Notes: generated from the letters alone by a model not told the origin. DNA of 64,000 nt from Brassica napus (GCF_020379485.1 NC_063438.1:6094835-6158834), one strand, 5' to 3'; positions 36,040 through 47,556 are shown, numbered from the stretch's first letter. Numbers and translations: made by a program.

Positions 36040-37960
36040 ATTTACAAAAGTTTTCTTATTTAGATTTTTTATTTTAGGATATATTTATGGGTGAATTTGG
36101 TGAATATTCATATTGGATCCTAATATTAAGCTTATAGCCATTCTACAGTGAAAAGTCTCTGATGGGACTAGTTACGCTCAATATTGCCAAGAATAACCCT
36201 GCAAGCGTGTGTGAGTGGGAGTGGAGTAAAGTTAAAAACACATGTGCTTAAATTGTGCCCGCATGTTGGGTTATGAAAAAACGCAGAGGCAATATTATTC
36301 TATAGTCTATGTAGTCTATTTAAGTTCTGCCACACACAAAGTCACAATAATTGGTAATTGTTTATTCATAAGGGGCTTGAAAATATACAATATACCCATG
36401 CATAGTAACGAGACTACCCTATATTCAATGTAGTATGTCCACATTTTGGTGTAAACCATATACGTCCAAGTTTGCTTTGTTTCCACGTTTTTATGTGATG
36501 TTGAATAATGTTACATGTGTAGAAAGTGATCCAAACAAAGCTATAATATACGATATATGGTATAGTTTAGGCAAAGAAGTCAGATCCTCAATACATGCGT
36601 TCAGACAAGTTGCAGTGGCCTAATGTTATGACATGGATTGAGTCGATATAGACACAAAGAAGAGAAGGCAATTATTAAAGGTAAGCAAGCAAAACATGAC
36701 CGCACATTGTCTACTAGTCGCAAGATAGAGTATGTTAATGATGACATGAAGGCAAGCATCATAATACAATACATAAGCCTACACTGCTATGTAATGAAAT
36801 GGAAAACAAAGTTATAACAAACACTGCTAGAGGATTTAAGTCACAAATAAAGGAAACATAAGAGAGGAAAAACATATATCACAGACTCCGATTGTCAAAT
36901 CTCTACCATAACAGAAAATATTTTTTTTTATTTTGATTTGAGCTGAGCATATCCTGTTTTTATACTATTTTTATAATGGTATAATCTTTTCTTGTAACTG
37001 CGATTAACCATACAAGCAATCTCTGAAGGTACAAAGCCCAGTTGGATGCAATTAGAGGAAGACGCATGTTTCACACATTACGAGGAGTAATGTAAGGCAG
37101 TTTTTCATAACGAGGTCAAGTGACAACACCAGCAACAACATAACATCGTCGGTATTGGTATGGCGTTTTCAAACAAATAGAATCGTAAAGGAGCAGGGGG
37201 GTTGATGGTACGGCAAAAACAATGGTCTTTCACAAATGGGTACTATGTAACTGAAGCTTTAGTTCTCTTCATGAATAAACATAACATGAAGTTGTAACAT
37301 GAGAAGTACATATACATCATAATGCGGCCATGTACATGAACATGTGATACAATGAAGACAATAGAGAAAAACTGCAAAAAAATGGACAACACAATACAAA
37401 TAATAGTATAGAACGACACCCTATCATATGGAAGGAAAAGAAAAATCAGTTTCATCTACACAGTTCGATGCAATTAGAAAAGGAAGCACTTTTCACACAT
37501 GGAGAGAATTAACGTAATGCAGTCGTCCATTGACGATATATATGAAACCTCTGCATCCAATGTGTTTGAAAGAAGCATCCCATGCTTGAGGTGTTGAACT
37601 TAAGTGTAGCAAAAAATTTGGAAACTATAAACCAAAATGTTTATACAACTAATTAATTGTATTCAACCAGCTGACTAACTATATTGTATGCAAAGTCGTA
37701 TCGTCTAGTGTACAAAATAAAAACCAACAGGTCACCTCCCATATTGAGTAAGTTATCTAAGAGTGAGAAGCACAAATGATGCATCTCTGTGGTGCGAATG
37801 TGTATTCGGATTCAAGAAGATAAACATTATACAAGTAGTGAACATAAAATGCTTGAATTTGTTGGACTGCACTATATACAAGAGATATATATGCTAATAC
37901 AGCATATGAGGTCCATTAGTTCTCAAATTGTACTAAACTATATGGCATATCAGGGGCATT
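36040..37960. other. intergenic region, no gene recognised
   Basis: A segment near 37040-37090 (GATGCAATTAGA, then TTTCACACAT and GTAATG) has a weaker second copy near 37467-37520, suggesting an old internal duplication. Nothing else is identifiable. Confidence 0.35.
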
Positions 37961-38068
37961 AACTAGTAAAAAGTCACCACTTGCTGTCCTTCTTCAATGC
38001 CAGTTGCAGCTTCATCGTGGCTCCTAGTATTTGCAGCCTGAAAGATATATAAAGTATGTAGTCATTGC

Positions 38069-38287
38069 CAGGGGCGAAGCCATACTTGTCTTTTACTGGG
38101 TGCACAATAACTAATATTAATGATAAAAATTAGAAAAGTGGAGTATTGAACCCATGTCCCTTGAGAGTTGTGGGTGCACCACAACCAAATGAGCCAATTA
38201 TAGCTAATATGTTCATTGTAAAAGTTAACTGTATAAACAATTAGGGGTGAACGTGCACCCATAAACGTCAACGTAGCTTCGCCCCTG
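38069..38287. mobile_element. hAT-type MITE, 219 bp
   Basis: Terminal inverted repeats CAGGGGCGAAGC and GCTTCGCCCCTG are flanked by a perfect 8-bp target duplication, GTCATTGC, at 38061-38068 and 38288-38295. A CAGGG-type end with an 8-bp duplication is the signature of hAT transposons. The element is non-autonomous with no transposase. The open frames across it on the minus strand are not genes. Confidence 0.9.
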
Positions 38288-38532
38288 GTCATTGCACACA
38301 TCAACATAGACGAGTCTTGACCTAGTTACAACGTGGAATGGAGTTACACAATTAGTAAAGAACAAAACACATGTACATGAATGCAATAAATGATTCCATA
38401 CTATAAGACATGCTAAGTAATATAGTACCGACATGTACTAGTACCGAAGCAAGGAGAATACAAGACTAACAATAGTACAAATTCTATAGCAATATAGATG
38501 AATAAAACAAAGTGTTAAGGTTTACTTACAGT

Positions 38533-39224
38533 TAGGGATGTTGTCATGGGCAAAAAAACCCGGCCCGGCCCGAACCCAAACTAAACCCGCCCAGAAAATA
38601 CCCTAAACTATAAAACCCGAAAAAAACCCGGTACTATTAGGGTAACTCGCGAAAAACCCTAGAACTTTAGGGTTACCCACGGGTACCCGAAAAAACTCTT
38701 TTTTGAGTTTTGTGGTTTTTTAGTTAAAGTTTTATAGTTTTAACTTAAATTTATATGTATTGAATATTTAATTTTAATCATGTTTTGTTTTAAATTTGAT
38801 TAATTTTCAATTATCAAATTTATTTTCTGTATAAAGTAACAAATAAAATTTTCATCATTCATAATTTTCAATTTGCAAATTTATACTATATCCATAATGT
38901 AAGTAAATAAATAAGTTATAGAGAGTGCAAAATTTAATAGTGGGCATTGTATGTTTTGATTTATACATCTAATTTTTGATTTCAATCATTTAAATCCTTA
39001 AAAATTAGGGTAAAAGTAGTCCTTTCAATTATATATATATATATTTAAAAACCCATAGGGTACCCGAAACCCGATAGGGTAAAACCCGAACGGGTAATTT
39101 ATAAATCAAGACCCGCCCAAAATAAACCCGCGAATTTTGAAAACTGAATATACGAGTTTTGGTTTTTAAATTCCAACCGGGTTTAGGGTACCCTATGGGT
39201 AAAAACCCATTGTTAACATCCCTA
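38533..39224. mobile_element. hAT-type non-autonomous element, 692 bp
   Basis: Ends TAGGGATGTT and AACATCCCTA are inverted repeats, flanked by a perfect 8-bp target duplication, CTTACAGT, at 38525-38532 and 39225-39232. Both ends are rich in ACCCG and GGGTA motifs, giving longer subterminal inverted similarity. No transposase remains. Confidence 0.9.
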
Positions 39225-40139
39225 CTTACAGTGATGGCGTCCAATCATAACATAGTGAACTTTGTTCAACTTCATAGCTCTATGCATGCTTCCACAATCA
39301 TAACATGGAACTATACTACAAACAAAGTCATATAGTATAACATGAGCAAGCAAACCAAACTTCACTCAACGCTCCTATGTTGGATAGAGTCGATAAAGAT
39401 CAAATATATTTAGTTACAACTACTTGTATACTATTCTACTTTAACAAAACAACATAATTTGATCAATTTTTGCTATGTGAGCTATTTCTACTAAACATGG
39501 TGACTATACTATCAAACTCGTGTAGATAGTATAGTCATATTACAACATACATAACTTGCTTCCACAAACACGAACCCAGAAAATCATGTGGGGGAAACTA
39601 ACGAAAACAACACAGAAATAGCCATGGAGAGGCCCATGGTGAAGGAGGCAAATACGAAAATCCTAACTGGGCTTGTAAACTTAAAATTGTCTTGCAAATT
39701 ATTTATTGATCGACCGCCTGTATACCCGTAAATCTGGATCTGCAACAAACAATAAACGGTGTTAGTGGTGCTAATGCACAGCGAGATGGGTTCAAAACAG
39801 AGGATAAGGCCGACTATGCTCATTAATCAAACTGTACTTACTTGGGTTTGATAGGAGATCACTCCGCCTTGCAAATTTTGCCGCAAACTTGGAAAACGTC
39901 GATTATCAATTTCTGCCAGTAGCACGAACCTAGAGATAAAGCTTTAAGATTTCTCCCTTCGCCAACTCCACCTCACAATCGATTTCAGCTAATCGGCTTC
40001 TTCCAATCATCTCTCCAAATGGCGTTCGGCGACGAATGGAAACAGAAAAAGTTGGTATTGACTTTTCAGTTTTTAGGGTATAGATAAAAAAATACAGTTC
40101 TCCTTCCACGCACATGTAAGACTATTTTTCGGAACTTTG

Positions 40140-40424
40140 GATGACATTATATAACATATCATAGCCAATTAGCCATTATCCTATTATGTATATGGACTTA
40201 ATATTTTTTGGCTTATTATATGGCCCTAATTTCTCTATATTTATTCTAAGATAAGAAAAATATTTGATTTTTGTGTATAGACATTAATTGTTATTTTTTG
40301 AAATTAAATGTGATTTTCGATATAATATTAATAAATCTTATCAAAAATATACTAAGTGTTAAGAAAATATAAAGATAATTTCATTATGAATATAAAACAA
40401 ACAACATAATAATAGGTACTTACT
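40140..40424. other. AT-rich intergenic DNA
   Basis: Nothing identifiable before the tandem repeat that starts at 40425. Confidence 0.4.
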
Positions 40425-40780
40425 TATATAAGATTAACGGCAGTTAGTTTATGTAAAAAACAAATCTTTTTTAAAACGCTGGATAATTATTCTATTACAA
40501 CTAAGGGGGGAATGTTACTATTAATATTCGTAATATTGTGTTACAAAAAAAGGGTAGAAATATATAAGATTAACGGCAGTTAGTTTATGTAAAAAATAAG
40601 TCTTTTTTTAAACGCTGGATAATTATGCTATTACAACTAAGGGGGGAATGTTACTATTAATATTCGTAATATTGTGTTACAAAAAAAAGGGTAGAAATAT
40701 ATAAGATTAACGGCAGTTATTTTATGTAAAAAATAAGTCTTTTTTTAAACGCTGGATAATTATGCTATTACAACTATGAA
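40425..40780. repeat. tandem repeat, unit about 136 bp, 2.6 copies
   Basis: Units begin at 40425, 40561 and 40698 with TATATAAGATTAACGGCAGT. Each includes AACGCTGGATAATTAT and TATTACAACTA, and the first two also share AAGGGGGGAATGTTACTATT. The third unit leaves the pattern after TATTACAACTA and continues into the body of a minus-strand SINE-like element, so the repeated unit contains the 3' tail of that element plus flanking DNA. Confidence 0.85.
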
Positions 40781-40919
40781 AAATATTACAGACGAATCTA
40801 TAGCCGACAATTCTACCTGCCGTATGAGGATTTACGCCTAATTGCATCACCTGAGTCGCCTTATGAGATCCATGCTTGACGGTACTCCTTGTGCCATGCT
40901 GTACATCTCTTGTAAGCGT
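40741..40919 (-). mobile_element. 5'-truncated SINE-like element
   Basis: On the minus strand it shares CTCAGGTGATGCA, a GTAGATCCTC-like segment and TTGTAAT with the 3' half of the plus-strand copy at 41076-41424. It is flanked by a 17-bp direct repeat, ATGTAAAAAATAAGTCT, starting at about 40724 and 40920, as expected for a target site duplication. The tRNA-like head is missing. Confidence 0.65.
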
Positions 40920-41075
40920 CATGTAAAAAATAAGTCTAATGGCAAAAAAATAATATGTCAAAAAGTTGTAGGGACAAATGTTAACAATGATCTTATTTAA
41001 TAATATTGATAATTCGTCTGTTTGTTGCTGACAAAAAAAATATTGATAATCAGCTATCTCAAAAAAAAATTTACA

Positions 41076-41424
41076 CGTGGAAGCACCGTATTCTAGTGGT
41101 TAAGGTTTAAAGACTTCTACACTCAGGTGTGGGGTTCAAATCTCAGGCTATGCAATTTCTTGCAGATTGCGCATTATAGGAGGTCCAGGTTTCAATTTCC
41201 GGAGAAAAAAAATGATTTATTAAATAATTATGCAGACTATGGAAGAAAGGCTTACAAGGGATCTTCAACATTGTGCAAGTAAATCCGGTCAGGCGTAGGT
41301 CTTCGTTGGACGGCTCAGGTGATGCAGTTAGACGTAGATCCTCGTAAGGCAGATAGTATTGCCGGTTACCAAATCGTCTATGTAATCTTTCTCATAATTG
41401 TAATATCATTAATAAATCAACGTT
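41076..41424 (+). mobile_element. tRNA-derived SINE-like element
   Basis: The head contains an A-box-like TAGTGGTTAAGG and a B-box-like GGTTCAAATCTC, the internal RNA polymerase III promoter of tRNA-derived SINEs. The 3' part matches the minus-strand copy at 40741-40919. A 14-bp direct repeat, AAAAAAAATTTACA, flanks it at 41062-41075 and 41425-41438. It is not a functional tRNA gene, because no cloverleaf can be drawn around the boxes. Confidence 0.7.
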
Positions 41425-41678
41425 AAAAAAAATTTACATATAAAATAGTTTACGGTCATGTTTAATAATAATTTTTATTATATTAATCTTATAGAAAGTA
41501 TTACACCGAGCATTAAGAACAGACCGAAAAAACATTAAAACCAAGAAACATAGAAATAGTTTTACAAGGAGATGAACAAGAGTTTTCAAGAGCTCTGAAA
41601 TAAACAACATTGTCCATATTTTATAATAAGATAAGTTTACTAAGGCTAGATCATATTCCCATAGGATCAAAATCTGTT

Positions 41679-42196
41679 TTACTTGGACTTGACTTTGCTT
41701 TGGCGTCTACTAGTTTTCTTTTTAGGTCTTTGTTTCTGATGGTTTTGACGGTGTTCATCATCACCTACTTCATAATTTGGATTTACTTCCTCAAACCTGA
41801 CCGGTTTAATTATGACCCCAGTCTTTTTCACAACCTACACACACACAAATGGTCAAAACAAGTACAACAATTAGCGACACGCGTGTTAATGAAAGTTTGA
41901 CAAAGTAATCAAGACTAACCTCTGGTTGGTTTAGTTCCCCAACAATGGTCTAGGGATTAAACTCGGGACCTATATGCATATGCATACTATGCTCGAAAAA
42001 GTTCCTTTGATGTATGAGGGAATTGTAGAGTCGTTGTATGAAGTTTCTCAGTCTGTCAAAAAACAGATAACATGGTATTCGAGATTGAATGGTTTATCAA
42101 CAAATTGAAGCTAGAGTGAGACACTACTGACCTTTTTATCAAGTGTCTCTTATATGATAACTTGTTTAAGACGAGCGTCTTTCCTTGATTTGAGAA

Positions 42197-42285
<89 letters not shown>

Positions 42286-42620
42286 GCTTTGTATTCCATA
42301 ACCATCCCTGGAAATATACCTCTCTTTCTTTGTATATAGATCCAATCTCCCCAAGCAGGAAGTAGAAAACTGGTTTTTCGGGTTTAGGAACTTCCTGCTT
42401 TAGAACCTTTTCCTTATCCTTGTCAAATTCATCTAACACATCATCACCAGCAAAAGCCCGGTTTATAAGCTCTGCTTGAGAAGGAATGGTTTATAAGCTC
42501 TGCTTGAGAAGGAATCTCAAAGGTTTCCTTTACCGCAGATGCCAAAACTCCATCCACCATTTGCTCTGCTTCATTCTCTGAATCCTCACTTTCTTCATCT
42601 CTTGATCCCTTACAAAACTT
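41679..42620 (-). pseudogene. UTP14: UTP14 (U3 snoRNP / SSU processome protein) pseudogene fragment
   Basis: Read on the minus strand, consecutive pieces match the C-terminal half of plant UTP14, a factor for 18S rRNA maturation. Near 42600: DEESEDSENEAEQMVDGVLA, then ETFEIPSQAEL. Near 42450: INRAFAGDDVLDEFDKDKEK and QEVPKPEKP. Next come WGDW and IQRKRG, KDARLKQVII, EKLHTTTL, GPEFNP, TIVGELNQPEV, and after an apparent intron VVKKTGVIIKPVRFEEVNPN, ending in a Lys/Arg-rich tail and a stop at 41679. The copy is dead: it has stop codons, frameshifts, a 28-bp direct duplication at 42460-42515 and a (GA)n tract that interrupts the frame. The N-terminal half is not visible. The identification is from remembered family sequence but rests on many ordered motifs. 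Confidence 0.85.
42200..42284. repeat. (CT)n microsatellite inside the UTP14 pseudogene
   Basis: About 40 CT units on the plus strand (GA on the pseudogene strand). They lie where the UTP14 sequence after IQRKRG should continue, so expansion happened inside the former coding region. Confidence 0.95.
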
Positions 42621-42814
42621 TCCAATTTGTGATCTACTAACATTCCTTTAGTACTTATTTTGTCAACCAAACATATAGAAATATCCCACAACATTGTGTC
42701 TTGACGTTTTTTTAATTCTTTGAAGCGTGTGTCACACACTATTCTTCGTGTGTAACACAAGGACACGAACCAAAGCTCCACCACTGCAGCAACCTATCAA
42801 GCTTCAAGTTCTTA

Positions 42815-42960
42815 AGCTTACACTAAATACCAGCAGCCTCATCACTTGTAAGAGAGTTCGCAAACGGCTGAAGTCGCTAAAAGCAAAGCTATCAGAAACT
42901 GAGGATAAAAAAGAAGTCTGTTTAGTAATAGCCTCAACTAAGCCAGTTCAAAAACACTGA
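42815..42960. repeat. DUF26 downstream flank, copy A of three
   Basis: TACCAGCAGCCTCATCACTT, GAGAGTTCGCAAAC and CAAAGCTATCAGAAACTGA are shared with 51870-51970 and, more diverged, with 63880-63990. It marks the left end of the segmental duplication that contains the cysteine-rich secretory gene. Confidence 0.8.
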
Positions 42961-43227
42961 GGGTGATTTGTTAGACTGTAAAATGTGACTTTAGCTTTAA
43001 GTTTTATTTATAGTCTTTAAATTATCAATCATGATTTATCTTGTTTTTAAAAGCTACAGTAAAAAAACTGTAAAACCCTTATTTTCTAAAGCTCCATCTT
43101 TTTGGCTGTAGACAATATATTTATGTAGCAATCAATTTTAAATCTACATCTTTTACAGCTAAATCGAAAAACCTTACTGCCTAAATTCTACAGTAAAGTT
43201 TTTACAGTTACATTTCAACCAATCACC
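42961..43227. mobile_element. Tourist-like MITE, present in copy A only
   Basis: The left end GGGTGATTTGTTAGACTGTA pairs with the reverse complement of the right end, GGTGATTGGTTGAAATGTAA. The paralogous segment at about 52020-52030 runs straight from GTTGAAAATC into ATTGTTTAAC without the insert. The target duplication is not clear. Confidence 0.65.
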
Positions 43228-43409
43228 TCTATTGTTTAACAAAAAAAAATTCCATTTTAATCTTCTAAACAATTTCTTTATATTTGTTTTTGTGAACATT
43301 ATTTATTAAAATATGAATATTACATTTCAGAAAAAATAAAGAGAAACAAACTAAAACATAATTGGAAAAAAATGAAGAGGATGTATTTATCACCACTATA
43401 AAAAAATGC

Positions 43410-45181
43410 TTAACTTCTAAGAAAAGGGTATATCTCATATCTTACATCACAGTTCATACCCAAAACTCTCCCTCCTTCTCTGATGTCACCATTCTTGAAA
43501 AGCTTTGTTATACTCCATGCCAAACAACTTTTACAATCTATTGTTAGGCTTACACACTGCACCATTGCATACAATGTATTTTTCCCTAGCTTCTTTTCCC
43601 CTGCCGCGTAAAGTATGATGATGGAGCCGGCCTCAGTGTTTTTCTTGACTTTAAGTGTCAGCTCAGAAAAAAAATCCACCACCCTCTTGGCGAACAATTT
43701 TGCATCTCCTCTCACATTATTTGGATTGTACATAGAAAAAATATTCTTGTAATTAGTTTTGATTGACATTGATTCACCAATTGCACTAACCCAAAGAAAA
43801 CATTGGTCGTACCATATTATACCTCCTTTGTTCCTCGGACATCTCTTACGAAACTGAAATATAAAACCATATCTGTTTTGTACCATTTTAAATAATGAAT
43901 TAATATTCAGTGAAAGCTTTCTTCTCCTAGTTATTTGTATAATAAGTGATTATTTTGATGTTTAGGAAAAAAATTTACAGTTAAGGATTTAAAGAAACCA
44001 TCGTATAAAAATAGTTTGTAACCATTATTAACATAGTTGCATTTAATGAAAACCATCGGCATTATAATCCCGTTTCTATACAACATTTATGATAAATTGT
44101 GATATTTAAATAACCTGGGTTGAGAGGGGTTTGGATATCTAGAAATTCCAGGGCATTCGGATCTGTTAGATCCATGTTATGCTATCCATATTTAGGTCTG
44201 TGATTTTTGGATATCTAGAAACTGGGTATTTATCTAAAATGAAAAAATATTTTAAATATAATATTTTAGAAAATAAAAGTAATAATACAAAATAATTCAA
44301 AAATAAAATTGATGTATAAATTTAATGTATCTTTTATAAGTTATTTAAAATATATTTTAATATATTTACAAACTTTGGAGATCTACTGATCCAAGATACT
44401 ATCACACAGATACGATCTTACAAATATATGGATATTTAGAGTGGATCTAGAGCGAATTTCATATCTATTTTTTTTTTCTAGTTAACTCTAGTTTTATTTT
44501 TGTTTCATGTTATCATTTCTCTTTTGGCTCAAAGATAAGGTTTATAAGGGCATGCGTACTGGTGAGCTCTTTAATGAGTTTCTTACCCAAAAAATTAATA
44601 AAAAATTAAAAAAAATAAGTGAGAGAGAGTAGAAAAGTTGAGGTTGCCAATAATCGTTTTTATGGCTATAGTTCCAGTTGTCTATTTTTGACTGGCACAC
44701 ATATGCTTAAAACATCTAATTTTAAAGCATAACTAAATTAGTTAAAAATATTAATATAAAATGTCTAGAAATGTTTGGGAAGAAACTCATCGATGCAGAT
44801 ATTCTAACACCTCAAAAACCTAATCTTTATATTTAAATTTATATTTACCCCAGCGACTGCAGTGTCAGCGCATGTACGGCATTTAGATCCATAAGAGTCA
44901 CCACGACACTGGAACATGACGGTGACAGAATCAGAAGCAGGGCCCTTAGTTAGGTGCATGAAACCGGTCCGAGCATAATCATCAGTACGAACTTTACGAA
45001 AGAGAATGTTGAGACTGTCCTTGTACTCACTTCCAGAATTATATATTCCTTGATTAAGGAAGCATTTGTGGTTGAGATACTCATTGGTAATGTTCAGTGA
45101 TGAAACACTATGTATTATGAGGAATTGGATGGCCAAATTAGGGAAAACAAATCGTTTGGATAAAGAATATGAAAACTTCAT
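43410..45181 (-). CDS. cysteine-rich repeat secretory protein (DUF26/Gnk2), copy A
   Basis: Two exons on the minus strand, 45181-44849 and 43853-43410, joined in phase 0, give 258 residues. An N-terminal secretion signal (residues about 1-29, ending in a VSSLN-like junction) is followed by two DUF26 domains. The first carries the canonical C-x8-C-x2-C motif (CRGDSYGSKCRTC) and continues across the splice into RCPRNKGGIIWYDQCFLWVS. The second ends with C-x6-C-x2-C (CVSLTIDCKSC) instead of the usual eight-residue spacing. There is no transmembrane or kinase segment, so it should be a soluble apoplastic protein. Ginkgo Gnk2 of this family binds mannose and is antifungal, but function here is only inferred. 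The 995-bp intron contains a MITE at 44548-44804. A closely similar copy lies at 53984-55491. Both are intact. Confidence 0.87.
44548..44804. mobile_element. PIF/Harbinger-type MITE in the copy A intron
   Basis: The insert starts GGGCATGCGTACTGGTGAGC. Near both ends an ATGAGTTTCTT(A/C)CCAA segment occurs in inverted orientation. It is flanked by TAA at 44545-44547 and 44805-44807. The copy B intron reads TTTTATAACACCTC at the same place, an empty site. The end sits 43 bp from the exon 1 splice donor. Confidence 0.8.
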
Positions 45182-45839
45182 TGTTTAGTTTATATTGTTT
45201 TTCAGTAGAAGGTGCTTTTGATAATTAATGTGTTGAGGTAGACAATTTTATATAGGAGATTCAAAAGGATATTAATGTGTTGAAAAGAAAAGTGTTTGCA
45301 TATTTTTGGCGGCGGAAACAGAGGGACAGAGAAAAAGTCCAAATTTAAAATGTTTTACCAAGTTTAAATTCCTAAAAATAAAACCAAACTGATACCATAG
45401 TTTTCCTGCACCACTCATGAACTAAATGGGCTTCGTAATATGTTCTAATTTTGTAAGCATAATAAGAATTTGCCGAGAGACCTAGCTTGACCACGGGCCT
45501 TGGCTCTTTTCTTTAGAAGCTAGCTTGACCAAAAACTCAAGAAGCAATGACTTCATAGCTGGAAGATTGATCCTCCAGCGAGTAAACACATGGAAAAGAT
45601 ACAAATCTAAACGAGAATCAACAATAAAAGCCAATGGCTACAACTAGCCATAATCAAAAAAACTTGGATCAAATTTTCCATAAACCCTAAACTCAAAGAC
45701 AGATGATGATACAAAAGTGAGGATAGTTATGTGGTTGTCCTGGAACACCAAGATGAGACTAAGAGATTCCGAAGACTCATCTTGGATTGTAAATGATGAA
45801 ACTGATACCGAGGAATTTTGGTGCTAATCCCAGGACACC

Positions 45840-46910
45840 AGTAAATCTTGAAAGACCAATCATCTAATCATGTACACCATGTGATTGTACTTGTTGCAAG
45901 ATCAACACACCACACTTTGCTTCTCTCCTCGCCGCATATAATTACGAGACAAATGATCATCATCAATAAACATACTGAATCACTCTTGATTCCTCTATCT
46001 TTAACCGGTCCTCTAATTGTAACCCCATGACCAAAAATCAACAACTGATCTCCCAAAGACCCCACTCTACCAACTTGAAGATTCAGCTCACAAATACAAA
46101 ACTTTCTGTTTAACTCATTCAAGCTCAGAAAGATCATAACCTCTCCTGAGTTTGCTATAGCAATCCTCATCTTATATATCGTAACTACGAAGGGAAAAGG
46201 ATGATTAAGATAATGGTTTCCTTCAAGAGTTTCTTTAGGACAATCTCCTGAGAAATCAAGAAAGTTGATGTAATGATCATATGTATAGACATAAAGCTTG
46301 TTGTCTTTATAAGCCATGTCTTCACACTGTGTGCATGTAATAAATACTCCATCCTTTATCACCATCATTTGCTATTTTCTTGTATGAGAAGATATAGAAC
46401 TGTTCGATAGCCCATGCGACGACGAAATCTCCATTTCTCTCGTTTATCCACAAGACAGCCGTCTTTGAGAACTTGAAATCATCCCAAGTCACAAGAAACT
46501 TGGTGCCGTAGAGCTCACGGAAGCATTCAAATAGGTCGTTTCTATAAGGACTGTCACCAAGTGATGACTCTAATGAAGGGAGATTGATTGTTTCCCGAGT
46601 AAACACGTTCAACAGATGGAAATGCAGACAATAATCTACTATTAGAAGCCAGTTGCTGTAACTAGCCAGACAATGGACTTTGTCGTAGTTCTTGTCTTGA
46701 ACGGGATCATACAAGAGAGGGTTCTGACCTTGTAATACGATTCGCCATGGATAGAGAGGACATGTTCTTGAAACGGTATACCAGTTTGAGCAAACGGTTT
46801 TTTGGCTCGATGAAAATCCAAAGAGGTATACCAGTCAAGCTTTCAAAGATTGATCGTAACAGATCAGGCAGATTAGGGCAGAGTTTAGACCAATATACGT
46901 TTCTAGACAT
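45840..46910 (-). pseudogene. F-box/DUF295 pseudogene, duplicate of the 34-35 kb gene
   Basis: The minus strand carries the F-box start (MSRNVYWSKLCPNL, then DLLRSIFESL), the ECFRELYGTKFLV segment, CTQCEDMAYKDNKLYVYT and a TSTITWCT end, all close to the intact gene. Frameshifts near 46830, 46720 and 46350 and changes near the end split it into three frames. Upstream and downstream flanks (45480-47060) also match 33690-35250, so a whole locus was copied about 12 kb away and then decayed. The spacing places it directly upstream of the DUF26 copy A. Confidence 0.85.
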
Positions 46911-47076
46911 TCTTGTGTATTGGATACTCTGGAGGCTTGCGGCTAACTTAGGGCTTTTGTTATGACCAAAGGGTTCATATATGTTCAGAATAGATTCTGT
47001 TTCAGTAAGATCTTTGACTTACCCTATATAGTCTATATATTTCTGTTTTCTTGCAATTTTGCTAATCAATTTTTAA

Positions 47077-47332
47077 GGGTCTAATTGATAACCATCACAG
47101 AAACATAAGGAACAAATAGAAAAAGAATGGGAAAGAATAAAATTATAGAAATGATGAGGAATAATGATTCCTTATCATATTTAGTGAGGAACAAATTTAT
47201 TCAATATTTCTGTATAATAAAATGAATGAGATTGAATGAAAAGGAAAAACTATTCCTTATGAATGGTAAAATTTCTTAGGAATAATAAGAAATGCATTGT
47301 TCCTCTTCATTCTTTGGTCACCATTCATACCC
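47077..47332. mobile_element. PIF/Harbinger-type MITE in the F-box pseudogene flank
   Basis: The ends GGGTCTAATTGATAACCA and TGGTCACCATTCATACCC are imperfect inverted repeats. TAA trinucleotides flank both sides (47074-47076 and 47333-47335). The equivalent flank of the intact F-box gene near 35740 reads AATCAATTTTGGACTATATT without the insert. Confidence 0.7.
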
Positions 47333-47556
47333 TAATTTATATTGTTTATTCTTCCGATAAACAATTCTTAACATAAGAAAAAAGGGTGAACATAATTTTT
47401 CTTTTATTTTCCAAATTGAGTTCATTAGCAAACTACAACAGTTTAAGGACTTTTCATTTGAGATGATAAATCTGAGTATCTGTAACAAAATAGCAAAAAA
47501 AAATGTGAATCTATATAAAGCAAATGCAATTGTAGGTTATATAATTGTCTATTTAA

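Larger units (their letters stand above)
37963..40115 (-). other. possible decayed multi-exon gene or transcript on the minus strand
   Basis: Three splice-consistent pieces are seen on the minus strand. One ends near 39842 with NRRFPSLRQNLQGGVISYQT before a GTAAGT donor. The next starts after TTGTTGCAG at 39739 (IQIYGYTGG) and could run to 39584. The last starts after TTTCAG at 38037 and ends with QQVVTFY and a stop at 37963. I do not recognise the protein, the pieces are short, and both hAT MITEs lie between them. It could be a captured fragment, a non-coding transcript or coincidence. Confidence 0.25.

Noticed and set aside
36242..36623. Two short plus-strand ORFs
   Set aside because: Composition and lack of similarity suggest chance frames in AT-rich DNA.
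41083..41150. tRNA-like A and B boxes
   Set aside because: No cloverleaf or anticodon arm fits; the boxes belong to a SINE head.
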